From positions 690,501-754,500 of the forward strand of contig NZ_AP024745.1 of NCBI RefSeq assembly GCF_019704555.1: DNA of 64,000 bases. Direction: 5' to 3'. Below, piece by piece: positions 56,509 to 64,000 of the stretch (positions are counted from its first letter, which is position 1; each line of letters opens with the position of its first letter). The notes beneath the pieces were generated by a model. That model saw only the letters and a list, made by a program, of their open reading frames with translations, made no database searches and was not told where the DNA came from. A program made the position numbers and the translations under genes. The DNA comes from Actinoplanes sp. L3-i22 (lineage in GTDB: Bacteria; Actinomycetota; Actinomycetes; Mycobacteriales; Micromonosporaceae).

Positions 56509-57312
56509 GTGGCCGCGACACCCCTTTTGGAGCTGCGCGGGATCGACAAGAGCTTCGGTCCCGTACAGGTCCTGCACGATGTCGAACTGAACGTCTACCC
56601 CGGCGAGGTGACCGCCCTCGTCGGTGACAACGGCGCCGGCAAGTCGACGCTGGTCAAGTGCATCAGTGGCATCTACACGATCGACGCGGGCACGGTGACT
56701 TTCGACGGCAAGCAGGTCGCCATCCACAGTCCCCGCGAGGCCGCCGATCTCGGCATCGAGGTCGTGTACCAGGACCTCGCGCTCTGCGACAACCTGGACA
56801 TCGTCCAGAACATGTTCCTCGGCCGGGAGAAGGTCCGCGGCATCGTCCTGGACGAGCCGACCATGGAGCAGATGGCCGGCGAGACCCTGGCCAGCCTCTC
56901 GGTGCGCACCGTCAAGTCGCTGCGCCAGCTGGTCGCCAGCCTCTCCGGTGGTCAGCGCCAGACCGTGGCGATCGCCAAGGCCGTGCTCTGGAACAGCCGG
57001 GTCGTCATCCTCGACGAGCCGACCGCCGCGCTCGGTGTGGCGCAGACCGCCCAGGTTCTGGAGCTGGTCCGCCGGCTGGCCGACAACGGCCTCGGCGTGG
57101 TCCTGATCTCGCACAACATGAACGACGTCTTCGCGGTCTCCGACCAGATCGCCGCGCTCTACCTGGGCCGGATGGCCGCCCAGGTCAAGGCCAGCGACGT
57201 CACGCACTCGCAGGTCGTCGAGCTGATCACCGGCGGGCGCAGCGGCAACCTGGGCCTCCCGCCGGAGAAGCCCACCGACTTCGTCGACATCACGCCTGGA
57301 GCGGATCAGTGA
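56509..57312 (+). CDS. Sugar ABC transporter ATPase (single-domain, XylG-like)
   Basis: 267 aa from GTG 56509 with an AAGGAG site. One ABC domain: Walker A VGDNGAGKSTLVKCISG, signature LSGGQRQTVAIAKAV, Walker B VVILDEPTAALG. Most sugar ATPases of the RbsA/XylG type have two domains, so this is the short actinobacterial form acting as a homodimer. The stop overlaps the permease GTG (GTGA). Confidence 0.94.
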   Translation: MAATPLLELRGIDKSFGPVQVLHDVELNVYPGEVTALVGDNGAGKSTLVKCISGIYTIDAGTVTFDGKQVAIHSPREAADLGIEVVYQDLALCDNLDIVQNMFLGREKVRGIVLDEPTMEQMAGETLASLSVRTVKSLRQLVASLSGGQRQTVAIAKAVLWNSRVVILDEPTAALGVAQTAQVLELVRRLADNGLGVVLISHNMNDVFAVSDQIAALYLGRMAAQVKASDVTHSQVVELITGGRSGNLGLPPEKPTDFVDITPGADQ

Positions 57313-58571
57313 CCACCACACCCACCCTTGAGACCGCCGGTGGCGTCAAGGTAGTCAAGCCCACCGTCGGCACCCACGTCCGGGACTACATCGGCCGGAT
57401 CCGGGGCGGCGACCTCGGCGCACTGCCCGCCGTGCTGGGCCTGGTCATCCTGGTGGCGATCTTCGGCAGCGCCCGGAGCGACACCTTCTTCAGCGCCGGC
57501 AACTTCGCGAACCTGTTCAACCAGGCCGCCGGCATCATCATGATCGCGATGGGCCTGATCTTCGTCCTGCTGCTGGGCGAGATCGACCTGTCCGCCGGTT
57601 TCGCCGCCGGCGTGTGCGGCGCGGTGATGGCCATCCTGCTCACCGAGCACGGCTACAACCAGGGCCTCTCCCTGGCCGCCGCGCTGGCCACCGGCGTCGT
57701 GATCGGCCTGCTGCTGGGCCTGCTGGTGTCGAAGGTCGGGATCCCGTCCTTCGTCGTCACGCTGGCCGCGTTCCTCGCCTTCCAGGGCGTGCTGCTGAAC
57801 CTGCTGGGCGAGGGCAAGAACATCTCGATCCCGGACGGCTTCATCAAGTCGCTGAACAAGGACAGCCTCCCGGTCGGGTGGAGCTGGGGCCTCGCCCTCG
57901 CGGCGGTCGCGGCGTTCGGACTGGTGCAGTTCCTGCGCTACCGCGGCCGGGCGGCTCGTGGCCTGGTCACCGAGCCGATCGGGATCATCCTGCTGCGGGT
58001 GGCCGGCATCGCCGCGCTGCTGCTGGTCTCGACCGCGATCCTGACCCAGGAGCGGGCGATCAACCCCGCGATCGCCACGCTCAAGGGCGTCCCGATCGCC
58101 GCGCCGGTGATCGGTGGCTTCCTGGTGCTCTGGACGTTCATCCTGGGCCGCACCACGTACGGCCGGCACGTCTACGCCGTCGGTGGCAACGCCGAGGCGG
58201 CCCGCCGCGCCGGTATCCCGGTCGACCGGATCCGCATCTCGGTCTTCGTGATCGGTTCGTTCATGGCCGCGGTCGGCGGCGTGATGCTGGTCAGCCGGGC
58301 CGGCTCGGTCGACCCGAACACCGGTGGCAGCAGCACCCTGCTGTACGCCGTCGGCGCCGCCGTGATCGGTGGCACCAGCCTCTTCGGCGGCAAGGGCAAG
58401 GTGATCCACGCGGTGATCGGTGGCGCGGTCATCGCGGTCATCGACAACGGCATGTTCCTGATGGACTTCTCGTCGGGCACGCGCTACATGTTCACCGGCA
58501 TCATCCTGCTGATCGCGGCGGGCGTCGACGCCCTCGCACGGCGCCGGGCCGCGGCTACCGGCAACCGCTGA
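57309..58571 (+). CDS. Sugar ABC transporter permease (XylH-like)
   Basis: 420 aa from GTG 57309. About ten membrane segments; family phrases MGLIFVLLLGEIDLSAGFAAG, VGIPSFVVTLAAFLAFQGVLL, TTYGRHVYAVGGNAEAARRAGI and GGTSLFGGKGKVIHAVIGG. This is the BPD_transp_2 type permease for pentoses. Coupled to the ATPase upstream; the ROK regulator starts 2 bp after its stop. Confidence 0.95.
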   Translation: MTTTPTLETAGGVKVVKPTVGTHVRDYIGRIRGGDLGALPAVLGLVILVAIFGSARSDTFFSAGNFANLFNQAAGIIMIAMGLIFVLLLGEIDLSAGFAAGVCGAVMAILLTEHGYNQGLSLAAALATGVVIGLLLGLLVSKVGIPSFVVTLAAFLAFQGVLLNLLGEGKNISIPDGFIKSLNKDSLPVGWSWGLALAAVAAFGLVQFLRYRGRAARGLVTEPIGIILLRVAGIAALLLVSTAILTQERAINPAIATLKGVPIAAPVIGGFLVLWTFILGRTTYGRHVYAVGGNAEAARRAGIPVDRIRISVFVIGSFMAAVGGVMLVSRAGSVDPNTGGSSTLLYAVGAAVIGGTSLFGGKGKVIHAVIGGAVIAVIDNGMFLMDFSSGTRYMFTGIILLIAAGVDALARRRAAATGNR

Positions 58572-58573
58572 CG

Positions 58574-59752
58574 ATGCGCGCGGGCCCCAGCCAGGAAGAG
58601 GTTCGCCGACACAATCTCGGGACACTGCTGCGGTACGTCCACGTACACGGCGCCACGTCCCGGGCGGAACTCACCACCCGGCTCGGACTCAACCGCAGCA
58701 CCATCGGCGCACTCACCGGCGAGCTGATCACCGCAGGGCTGGTCAGCGAGGCGGTGCCGAAGGAGACCGGCCGGGCCGGGCGACCGTCACTGGTCGTCCG
58801 GCCCGAGTCGGAGAAGATCTTCGCGTACGCCCTCAGCATCGAGGTGGATCGCCTGCGTGCCGCCCGGGTCGGGCTGGGTGGGCAGATCCTGGAGCAGTAC
58901 GAGACCGTCCGCCCGCCCGGGATGAGCGCGGACGAGGCGGTCGAGCCGCTGGCCCGGTTCGTCCGGGCGATGCACGACCAGGTCGGCGACGACTCCCGTT
59001 GCGTGGGCAGCGGGCTCGCGGTGGCCGGCATGGTGCGCCGCGAGGACGGCATGGTCCGGCTCGCGCCGACGATCGGCTGGGTCGAGGAGCCGGTCGGCGC
59101 GGCGCTGCGGGCCGAGCTGGGCGCGCCCGGCTCGCTCAGCATCGGCAACCACGCCGACGTCTGCGCGCTCGCCGAGCACGCCCGGGGCGCGGCGGTGGGC
59201 TGCGACAACGTCATCTACCTGTACGGCGACGTCGGTGTCGGCGCCGGCATCGTGGCCGGCGGGCGCCGGGTCACCGGGCACGGCGGGTACGGCGGCGAGG
59301 TCGGCCACATGGTGGTCAACCCGTACGGCCGGCCCTGCGACTGCGGGTCCCGTGGCTGCTGGGAGACCGAGATCGGCGAGCACGCGCTGCTGCGCCTGTC
59401 CGGCCGGGAGGACCGGACCGGGCGGGACGCCGTGCTCGAGGTGGTGGACGCCGCGGTCCGCGGGGACAGCCAGGCCCAGCACGCACTGCGGCACGTCGGC
59501 GACTGGATCGGCTTCGGCGTCGGCAACCTGGTCAACATCTTCAATCCGGAGGTGGTGATCTTCGGTGGCACGTTGCGGGACGTGTACCTGGTCGCCGCCG
59601 CCCAGATCCGCAGCCGGCTGAACGCCGTCGGCCTGCCCGCCTGCCGTGAACACGTCCGGCTGCGCACCCCGGAGCTCGGCGCGGACGCGGCCCTGATCGG
59701 GGCCGCCGAGCTGGCGTTCGATCGCCTGCTCGACGATCCACTGGTCTCCTGA
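58574..59752 (+). CDS. ROK-family transcriptional regulator
   Basis: 392 aa. N-terminal winged helix (RRHNLGTLLRYVHVHGATSRAELTTRL, GLNRSTIGALTGELITAGLV, residues about 12-60). The ROK sugar-kinase-like domain follows, with YGDVGVGAGIVAGGRRVTG, GEVGHM and the zinc motif CDCGSRGCWE. No functional kinase is required in such regulators. It likely represses the adjoining importer until the sugar binds (XylR/NagC-like). Last gene of the operon. Confidence 0.93.
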   Translation: MRAGPSQEEVRRHNLGTLLRYVHVHGATSRAELTTRLGLNRSTIGALTGELITAGLVSEAVPKETGRAGRPSLVVRPESEKIFAYALSIEVDRLRAARVGLGGQILEQYETVRPPGMSADEAVEPLARFVRAMHDQVGDDSRCVGSGLAVAGMVRREDGMVRLAPTIGWVEEPVGAALRAELGAPGSLSIGNHADVCALAEHARGAAVGCDNVIYLYGDVGVGAGIVAGGRRVTGHGGYGGEVGHMVVNPYGRPCDCGSRGCWETEIGEHALLRLSGREDRTGRDAVLEVVDAAVRGDSQAQHALRHVGDWIGFGVGNLVNIFNPEVVIFGGTLRDVYLVAAAQIRSRLNAVGLPACREHVRLRTPELGADAALIGAAELAFDRLLDDPLVS

Positions 59753-59798
59753 TCACCCGGGACGCGCGGATCGCCCGAGAAGCTCTATGCTGCCGCGC

Positions 59799-60743
59799 AT
59801 GCCCCCGCACCACCCGGTCCTGGACGTGGCCGTCGCGTACCCGAAGATCGCCGAACTTCGCTCCCTCCTGACCGCCCAGGACTGGTCCGCCGCGCGCACG
59901 ATGCTCGACGTCGCCGAGCCGGTCGAGCGCGACTACCTGATCCGGGCCGGAAGCGAGGTCGCCGGGTGTGCGGAGCTGCTGCGCGGGGTGCTCGCCGGCG
60001 ATCCCGCGGACAGCGCCGCCGCCGCGATGCTCGGCCAGCACCTGATCGCCGCGGCCTGGGCGATCCGGACCGCGGCCCGCGCGCAGCACGTCGGCAAGGA
60101 GCAGTTCGCCCGCTTCCACGACGGGCTGCGGCAGGCCGAGATGGTGCTGATCGACGCGGCCGCGCGTACCCCGGACGACCCGGCCGTCTGGTCCGCGCGG
60201 CTGACCACCGCCCGCGGCCTGGAGCTGGGCCAGTCCGAGGCGCGCCGCCGCTACGACCGGCTCGCCGAGGTCAGCCCACACCACCTGCCCGGCCAGCTCC
60301 AGCTGCTGCAGCAGCTCTGTCCGAAGTGGAGCGGAAGCTGGGAGAAGGGGCACGCGTTCGCCCGGGAGGCGGCCGCCGCGGCGCCGGAGGGCGCGCTGAA
60401 CGCGGTGCTGATCCCCGAGGTGCACATCGAGCACTGGCTGGAGCTGGAGGGCGCCGCGGCCCGGCGCGCCTACGTGATGTCGGACGCGGTCCGCGGCGAG
60501 GTGTACGAGGCGGCCCGCCGCTCGGTCTGGCACCCCGAGTTCCGCCGGACCCACGGCTGGGTGCTGGTGATGAACACCTTCGCGGCGTACTTCGCGATGG
60601 TCGACGACATGCCGGCGGTCGGCTCGCTGTTCACCGCCCTCGGCGACCTGGCCACCGAGTCGCCCTGGCGCTACCTCGGCGACCCGGCCACGGTGATCAG
60701 CCAGTTCCGGGCCCGTGCGCTGCCGGCCGGGAGCCCCGCATGA
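59799..60743 (+). CDS. Conserved helical protein, function unknown
   Basis: 314 aa. Predicted all-helical, TPR-like pattern (LRSLLTAQDWSAARTMLD, EARRRYDRLAEVSPHHLPGQ, LQLLQQLCPKWSGSWEKGHAF). It carries W-S-G-S-W and GAAARRAYVMSDAVRGEVYE. Resembles DUF4034-type proteins of actinobacteria. The ATG at 59799 lies 7 nt after a TATGCT -10 box (59786-59791), so a leaderless start is likely; ATG 59787 would overlap that box. The stop overlaps the first M16 gene (ATGA). Confidence 0.75.
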   Translation: MPPHHPVLDVAVAYPKIAELRSLLTAQDWSAARTMLDVAEPVERDYLIRAGSEVAGCAELLRGVLAGDPADSAAAAMLGQHLIAAAWAIRTAARAQHVGKEQFARFHDGLRQAEMVLIDAAARTPDDPAVWSARLTTARGLELGQSEARRRYDRLAEVSPHHLPGQLQLLQQLCPKWSGSWEKGHAFAREAAAAAPEGALNAVLIPEVHIEHWLELEGAAARRAYVMSDAVRGEVYEAARRSVWHPEFRRTHGWVLVMNTFAAYFAMVDDMPAVGSLFTALGDLATESPWRYLGDPATVISQFRARALPAGSPA

Positions 60744-62431
60744 TCACCCAGGTCGAGGTGGACGGCGTGCCGGCCGTACTCGCGCCGACCACCGGCCCGA
60801 TGCACGCCGGCCTGGTCTTCCGGGTCGGGGTGGCGGACGAGACGCTGCCGCTGCGCGGCCTGACCCGCCTGGTCGAGCACCTGGCGCTGGACGGGCTCGG
60901 CACCGCCGACCAGCAGCACAACGGCACGACCGGCGCCGAGCACACGTTCTTCCACGTGCAGGGCACGGCCGAGGAGATCACCGGGTTCCTCGGCGCGGTC
61001 TGCGACGCGTTGCGCGAGCCGGACCCGGCCCGGATCGCGGCCGCCCGGGAGCGGCTGCGCGCCGACGAGCGGGGCAACGACCCGCTCGCGCTCTGGCGGC
61101 ACGGCGCCCGCGACTTCGGCCTGACCGGTTACCCCGAGTGGGGTCTCGACCGGATCGGCGAGGAGCAGCTGCGGACCTGGATCGGACGGTACTTCACCAG
61201 GGAGAACGCGGCGCTCTGGATCGCCGGCGCGGAGGTGCCGGACGGGCTGAAGCTGCACCTGCCCAGCGGCGAGCGCCAGCCGGCCCGGACGCCGTCCTCG
61301 GCCCTGCCGAGCAGCCCGGCCTGGTTCACCGGGGCGGACAGCGACGTCGCCTGGGACGCGGTGGTCCCCCGGGAGTCGCGCGCCGCGGTCTTCGCCAACG
61401 TGCTGGAACGGCAGATGTTCCGGGAGCTGCGGCAGCACGACGGCATCTCGTACACGGTCCGCACCGACTACCAGCCGCGGGCCGGTGGCACCGCGCGGAT
61501 CGTCGCGTACGCCGACGCCCTCCCGGAGAAGCGCGAGGCGGCCCTCGGCGGCCTGGTCGACCTGCTGGCCGCGATGCGGGCCGGCCGAATCGACCCGGAG
61601 GACGTGGCCACCGTCCGCACCCTGACCGCGGACGGGCTGGCCGAGGCGGACACCCGTGGCGGGCGGCTGCCCGGGCAGGCGTTCAACCTGCTCGCCGGCC
61701 GGGAGCTGAAGGACCTGGACGAGGCGGTCGCCGAGGTCCGCGCGGTGTCGGCCGAGGACGTGGCCGGGGTGGCGGTGGCGGCGTACGACGCCGGCCTGCT
61801 GATGACCCCGGCCGGGACCACCGGCGACTGGGCCGGCTACACCGCCGCCCCGACCCACTCCGAGTCGACGATCGCCGGCCGGGCTCACCGCGCCATCCGC
61901 GACCCGCGGCACCACCTGGTCAGCGGCCCGGACGGGGTCAGCCACGTGATCGGCGAGCAGGCCGCGACGGTCCGCTACGACCAGGCCGTGGCCGTGCTGG
62001 CCTGGCCGGACGGTGCCCGGCAGCTGATCGGCCAGGACGCGATCGTGGCCCGGATCGAGCCGTCGCTGTTCCGGGCCGCCGCCGCGGTGACCCGGGACGT
62101 GGACGCGCGGGTGCCGGCCGGCCTGCGGATCGAGATGCCGGCCCGGGATCCGGAGCGCGTCCCGCAGCCGCCGCCCAAGCCCGAGATGGGTCTCCGGGAG
62201 CGGATCCGGCCGTACTTCATAGTTCTGGTCTTTGTTCCCTTCGGTCTTCTCCTGCTCGCCGTGGCGGGCTACGGGCTCTGGCAGGTGATGAACGGACGGC
62301 CGTTCACCGGGGACGGCACCACCGCCAAGGACCTGGTGGTCGTCTGCGGCAGCGTCCTGATCGTCGGGGTACTGCTCCAGCTCGTCCGGCAGGGCGTGCG
62401 TGAGCTGCGCGAACGCTGGGCGAACCGCTGA
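60740..62431 (+). CDS. M16 peptidase-like membrane protein with lost metal site
   Basis: 563 aa. Two M16-type halves: residues 1 to about 190 (TTGPMHAGLVFRVGVADETLP) and about 195-400 (FRELRQHDGISYTVRTDY, YADALPEKREAALGG, GRLPGQAFNLLAGR). A C-terminal membrane segment pair follows (FIVLVFVPFGLLLLAVAGYG, LVVVCGSVLIVGVLLQL). The HxxEH zinc motif is RLVEH here (Arg for the first His), and the distal Glu helix is ARERLRADE. So catalysis is unlikely. The paralogue downstream keeps these residues, suggesting an inactive/active pair. Confidence 0.88.
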   Translation: MITQVEVDGVPAVLAPTTGPMHAGLVFRVGVADETLPLRGLTRLVEHLALDGLGTADQQHNGTTGAEHTFFHVQGTAEEITGFLGAVCDALREPDPARIAAARERLRADERGNDPLALWRHGARDFGLTGYPEWGLDRIGEEQLRTWIGRYFTRENAALWIAGAEVPDGLKLHLPSGERQPARTPSSALPSSPAWFTGADSDVAWDAVVPRESRAAVFANVLERQMFRELRQHDGISYTVRTDYQPRAGGTARIVAYADALPEKREAALGGLVDLLAAMRAGRIDPEDVATVRTLTADGLAEADTRGGRLPGQAFNLLAGRELKDLDEAVAEVRAVSAEDVAGVAVAAYDAGLLMTPAGTTGDWAGYTAAPTHSESTIAGRAHRAIRDPRHHLVSGPDGVSHVIGEQAATVRYDQAVAVLAWPDGARQLIGQDAIVARIEPSLFRAAAAVTRDVDARVPAGLRIEMPARDPERVPQPPPKPEMGLRERIRPYFIVLVFVPFGLLLLAVAGYGLWQVMNGRPFTGDGTTAKDLVVVCGSVLIVGVLLQLVRQGVRELRERWANR

Positions 62432-64000
62432 TGGTCCGGCGACTCGACGTGGACGGGGTGCCCACGCTGCTCGCTCCGACCACCGGGCCGATGCACGCCG
62501 GCCTGGCGTTCCGGGTCGGCCTGGCCGACGAGCCGCTGGCCCGGCGCGGCATCACCCACCTGGTCGAGCACCTCGCGCTGCACTCGTTCGGGATGGCCGA
62601 CTACCACTACAACGGCGCGACCGGGGTGGAGCACACCTACTTCCACATGCGCGGCGCCGAGGCGGACATCGTCACGTTCCTCAACGGCGTCTGCGCCGGG
62701 CTGCAGGACCTGCCGATGCGGCGGCTCGAGGTGGAGAAGGAGATCCTGCGCACCGAGGAGAACGGGCGCGGCGAGGGCGCCACCGACGGGCTGGCCCTGT
62801 GGCGGCACGGCGCCCGGGACTACGGCATGCCCGCCTACCCGGAGTGGGGCCTGACCGGGCTCACCCCGGACGACCTGCGGGCCTGGGTGGCGCATTGGTT
62901 CACCAGGGAGAACGCGGTGCTCTGGATCGCCGGGGCGGAGGTGCCGGCCGGGCTGCGGCTGACCCTGCCGGCCGGCGAGCGCCGCCCCGCACCCCGGCCG
63001 TCGTCCGCCCTTCCGGTCCGCCCGGCCTACTTCCACGGGCCGTCCAACGTGGTGGCCTGGAACGCGGTCGTGCCCCGCCGGCCGGCCGCCTCGGTCTTCA
63101 CCGGCGTGCTGGAGCGGGCGCTGTTCCGCTCGCTGCGTCAGGAGAGCGGCCTCTCCTACACCGTGCAGACCGACTACGACCCGCGCGGTGACGGCACCGC
63201 GGTGCTGACCGCGCTCGCCGACGCGCTGCCGGAGAAGCAGGACGCGGTGCTCGGCGGCTTCGTCGACGTGCTGGCCGCGGTCCGCGCCGGCCGGATCGAC
63301 CCGGCCGAGGTGACCGCCGTGGTGAACCAGCGCCGCGAGGACCTGGCGCACGCCGAGGAGATCGGCGCCCGGCTGCCCGGGCAGGCGTTCAACCTGCTCG
63401 CCGGCCGGCCGGTGCAGAGCGCCGAGGAGGTGCTGGCCGAGCTGGGCGCGATCACCCCGGAGGACGTCGCCGAGGTGGGCCGGGTCGCGGTCGAGGACGG
63501 GCTGCTGATGACGCCGGGGCGCACGACGGCCGACTGGGCCGGGTACACCGCGGCGCCGGACAGTTCGCCCGAGGCGGTTCCGGGGACGTCGTACGCCTCG
63601 CTGGAACGCCCCGAACGACGGCTGATCGCCGGCGAGCACGGGGTCAGCGCGGTCGACCCGGAGTCGGTGACCACCGTGCGGTTCGACGCGTGCTCGGCCG
63701 TGCTGGTCTGGCCGGACGGCGCCCGCCGGTTCGTCGGCGAGGACGGCATCCAGGTGCACATCGAGCCGACCCTGTTCGGCTACGGCTACGCCGTGGTGGC
63801 CGCGCTGGACAGCCGGGTGCGTCCCGAGCTGCGCGTCGCGATGCCGGCCCGCGACCCGTCCCGGATCCCGTCGCCCCGGCCACCCGCCGGGCCCGTCCCC
63901 GCGCCGGGGCCCGCGCGGACCGGGCACGGCGCGCTGATCACCCTGCTCGTCGTGCTGATCCTGGTCGTCCTGGCCTGCGGTGGGCTGGGCCTGCTGATGG
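62431..64000 (+). CDS. M16 peptidase-like membrane protein, intact metal motif (3' end outside window)
   Basis: At least 523 codons, open at the window edge. It is clearly paralogous to the preceding gene (TTGPMHAGLAFRVGLADEPL, LWRHGARDYGMPAYPEWGL, RLPGQAFNLLAGR). The zinc motif HLVEH fits HxxEH, and VEKEILRTEE gives the distal glutamate. The last visible residues start a membrane segment (LITLLVVLILVVLACGGLGLL). The ATG overlaps the upstream stop (TGATG). Predicted membrane-bound zinc peptidase acting with its inactive partner; substrate unknown. Confidence 0.9.
   Translation, partial: MVRRLDVDGVPTLLAPTTGPMHAGLAFRVGLADEPLARRGITHLVEHLALHSFGMADYHYNGATGVEHTYFHMRGAEADIVTFLNGVCAGLQDLPMRRLEVEKEILRTEENGRGEGATDGLALWRHGARDYGMPAYPEWGLTGLTPDDLRAWVAHWFTRENAVLWIAGAEVPAGLRLTLPAGERRPAPRPSSALPVRPAYFHGPSNVVAWNAVVPRRPAASVFTGVLERALFRSLRQESGLSYTVQTDYDPRGDGTAVLTALADALPEKQDAVLGGFVDVLAAVRAGRIDPAEVTAVVNQRREDLAHAEEIGARLPGQAFNLLAGRPVQSAEEVLAELGAITPEDVAEVGRVAVEDGLLMTPGRTTADWAGYTAAPDSSPEAVPGTSYASLERPERRLIAGEHGVSAVDPESVTTVRFDACSAVLVWPDGARRFVGEDGIQVHIEPTLFGYGYAVVAALDSRVRPELRVAMPARDPSRIPSPRPPAGPVPAPGPARTGHGALITLLVVLILVVLACGGLGLLM

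Noticed and set aside
57614..59752. 712-codon frame joining permease and ROK gene
   Set aside because: Its first half is an out-of-frame reading of the permease; the real ROK start is ATG 58574.

Overview
High-GC actinobacterial chromosome, most likely a member of the Micromonosporaceae close to Actinoplanes. The reasons are a very G+C-rich composition, many GTG and TTG starts, cysteine-bearing (zinc-type) ribosomal proteins L36 and S4, a conservon (cvn) GTPase operon, a DUF1707 protein, an MmpS-like protein and CIRCE-controlled groES with a separate His-tailed GroEL. The genus is inferred from gene content and style; no database search was possible.

Layout. 1-8779 is the end of the spc ribosomal operon and the alpha operon: rplO (end), terminator, secY-adk-map, a DUF1707 membrane protein, infA-rpmJ-rpsM-rpsK-rpsD, a strong hairpin, rpoA-rplQ, terminator, truA. 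8788-11931 holds a small membrane-anchored protein, an RsmC-like methyltransferase and an ABC-F ATPase. 11953-17626 is a TPP-riboswitch-controlled thiamine operon, thiE-thiO-thiS-thiG-thiE2/tenI-like-thiD-(terminator)-thiC. 17642-23964 (minus strand) is accessory: a SipW/archaeal-type Ser-His signal peptidase fused to a long low-complexity tail, the small exported protein that is probably its substrate, a secreted T1/Sa-type ribonuclease and a polytopic membrane protein.

24572-28910 is a four-gene conservon: NIT-type sensor kinase, roadblock protein, DUF742 protein and MglA-like GTPase. A strong terminator follows, then a large imperfect inverted repeat (28995-29425) enclosing 59-bp tandem repeats. 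29448-30593 encodes a HemD-like/winged-helix regulator of NnaR type. 31274-37763 returns to core genes (rplM-rpsI, glmM, glmS) with an aminotransferase and an MmpS-like protein between them. 37790-39504 is a WXG100-like/DUF1023 hydrolase pair. 39606-47113 is the usual actinobacterial acpS-nnr-alr-hydrolase-tsaE-ung-tsaB-rimI-tsaD run, largely translationally coupled.

47174-50964 carries a small ABM-like protein and a heterodimeric ABC exporter whose two subunits have complementary defects. 50988-53219 is groEL and groES with two CIRCE elements around a good sigma-A promoter. 53247-54977 holds a THUMP-like methyltransferase and a YbaK deacylase. 55280-59752 is a sugar ABC importer with its ROK regulator. 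59799-64000 is a conserved protein followed by two tandem M16 peptidase-like membrane proteins; the first has lost its metal site and the second is cut by the window end.

The least ordinary parts are the SipW-like peptidase/substrate pair, the inverted-repeat element at 29 kb, the asymmetric ABC exporter, the active/inactive M16 pair, and two genes whose 3' ends (stop codon included) have been tandemly duplicated.
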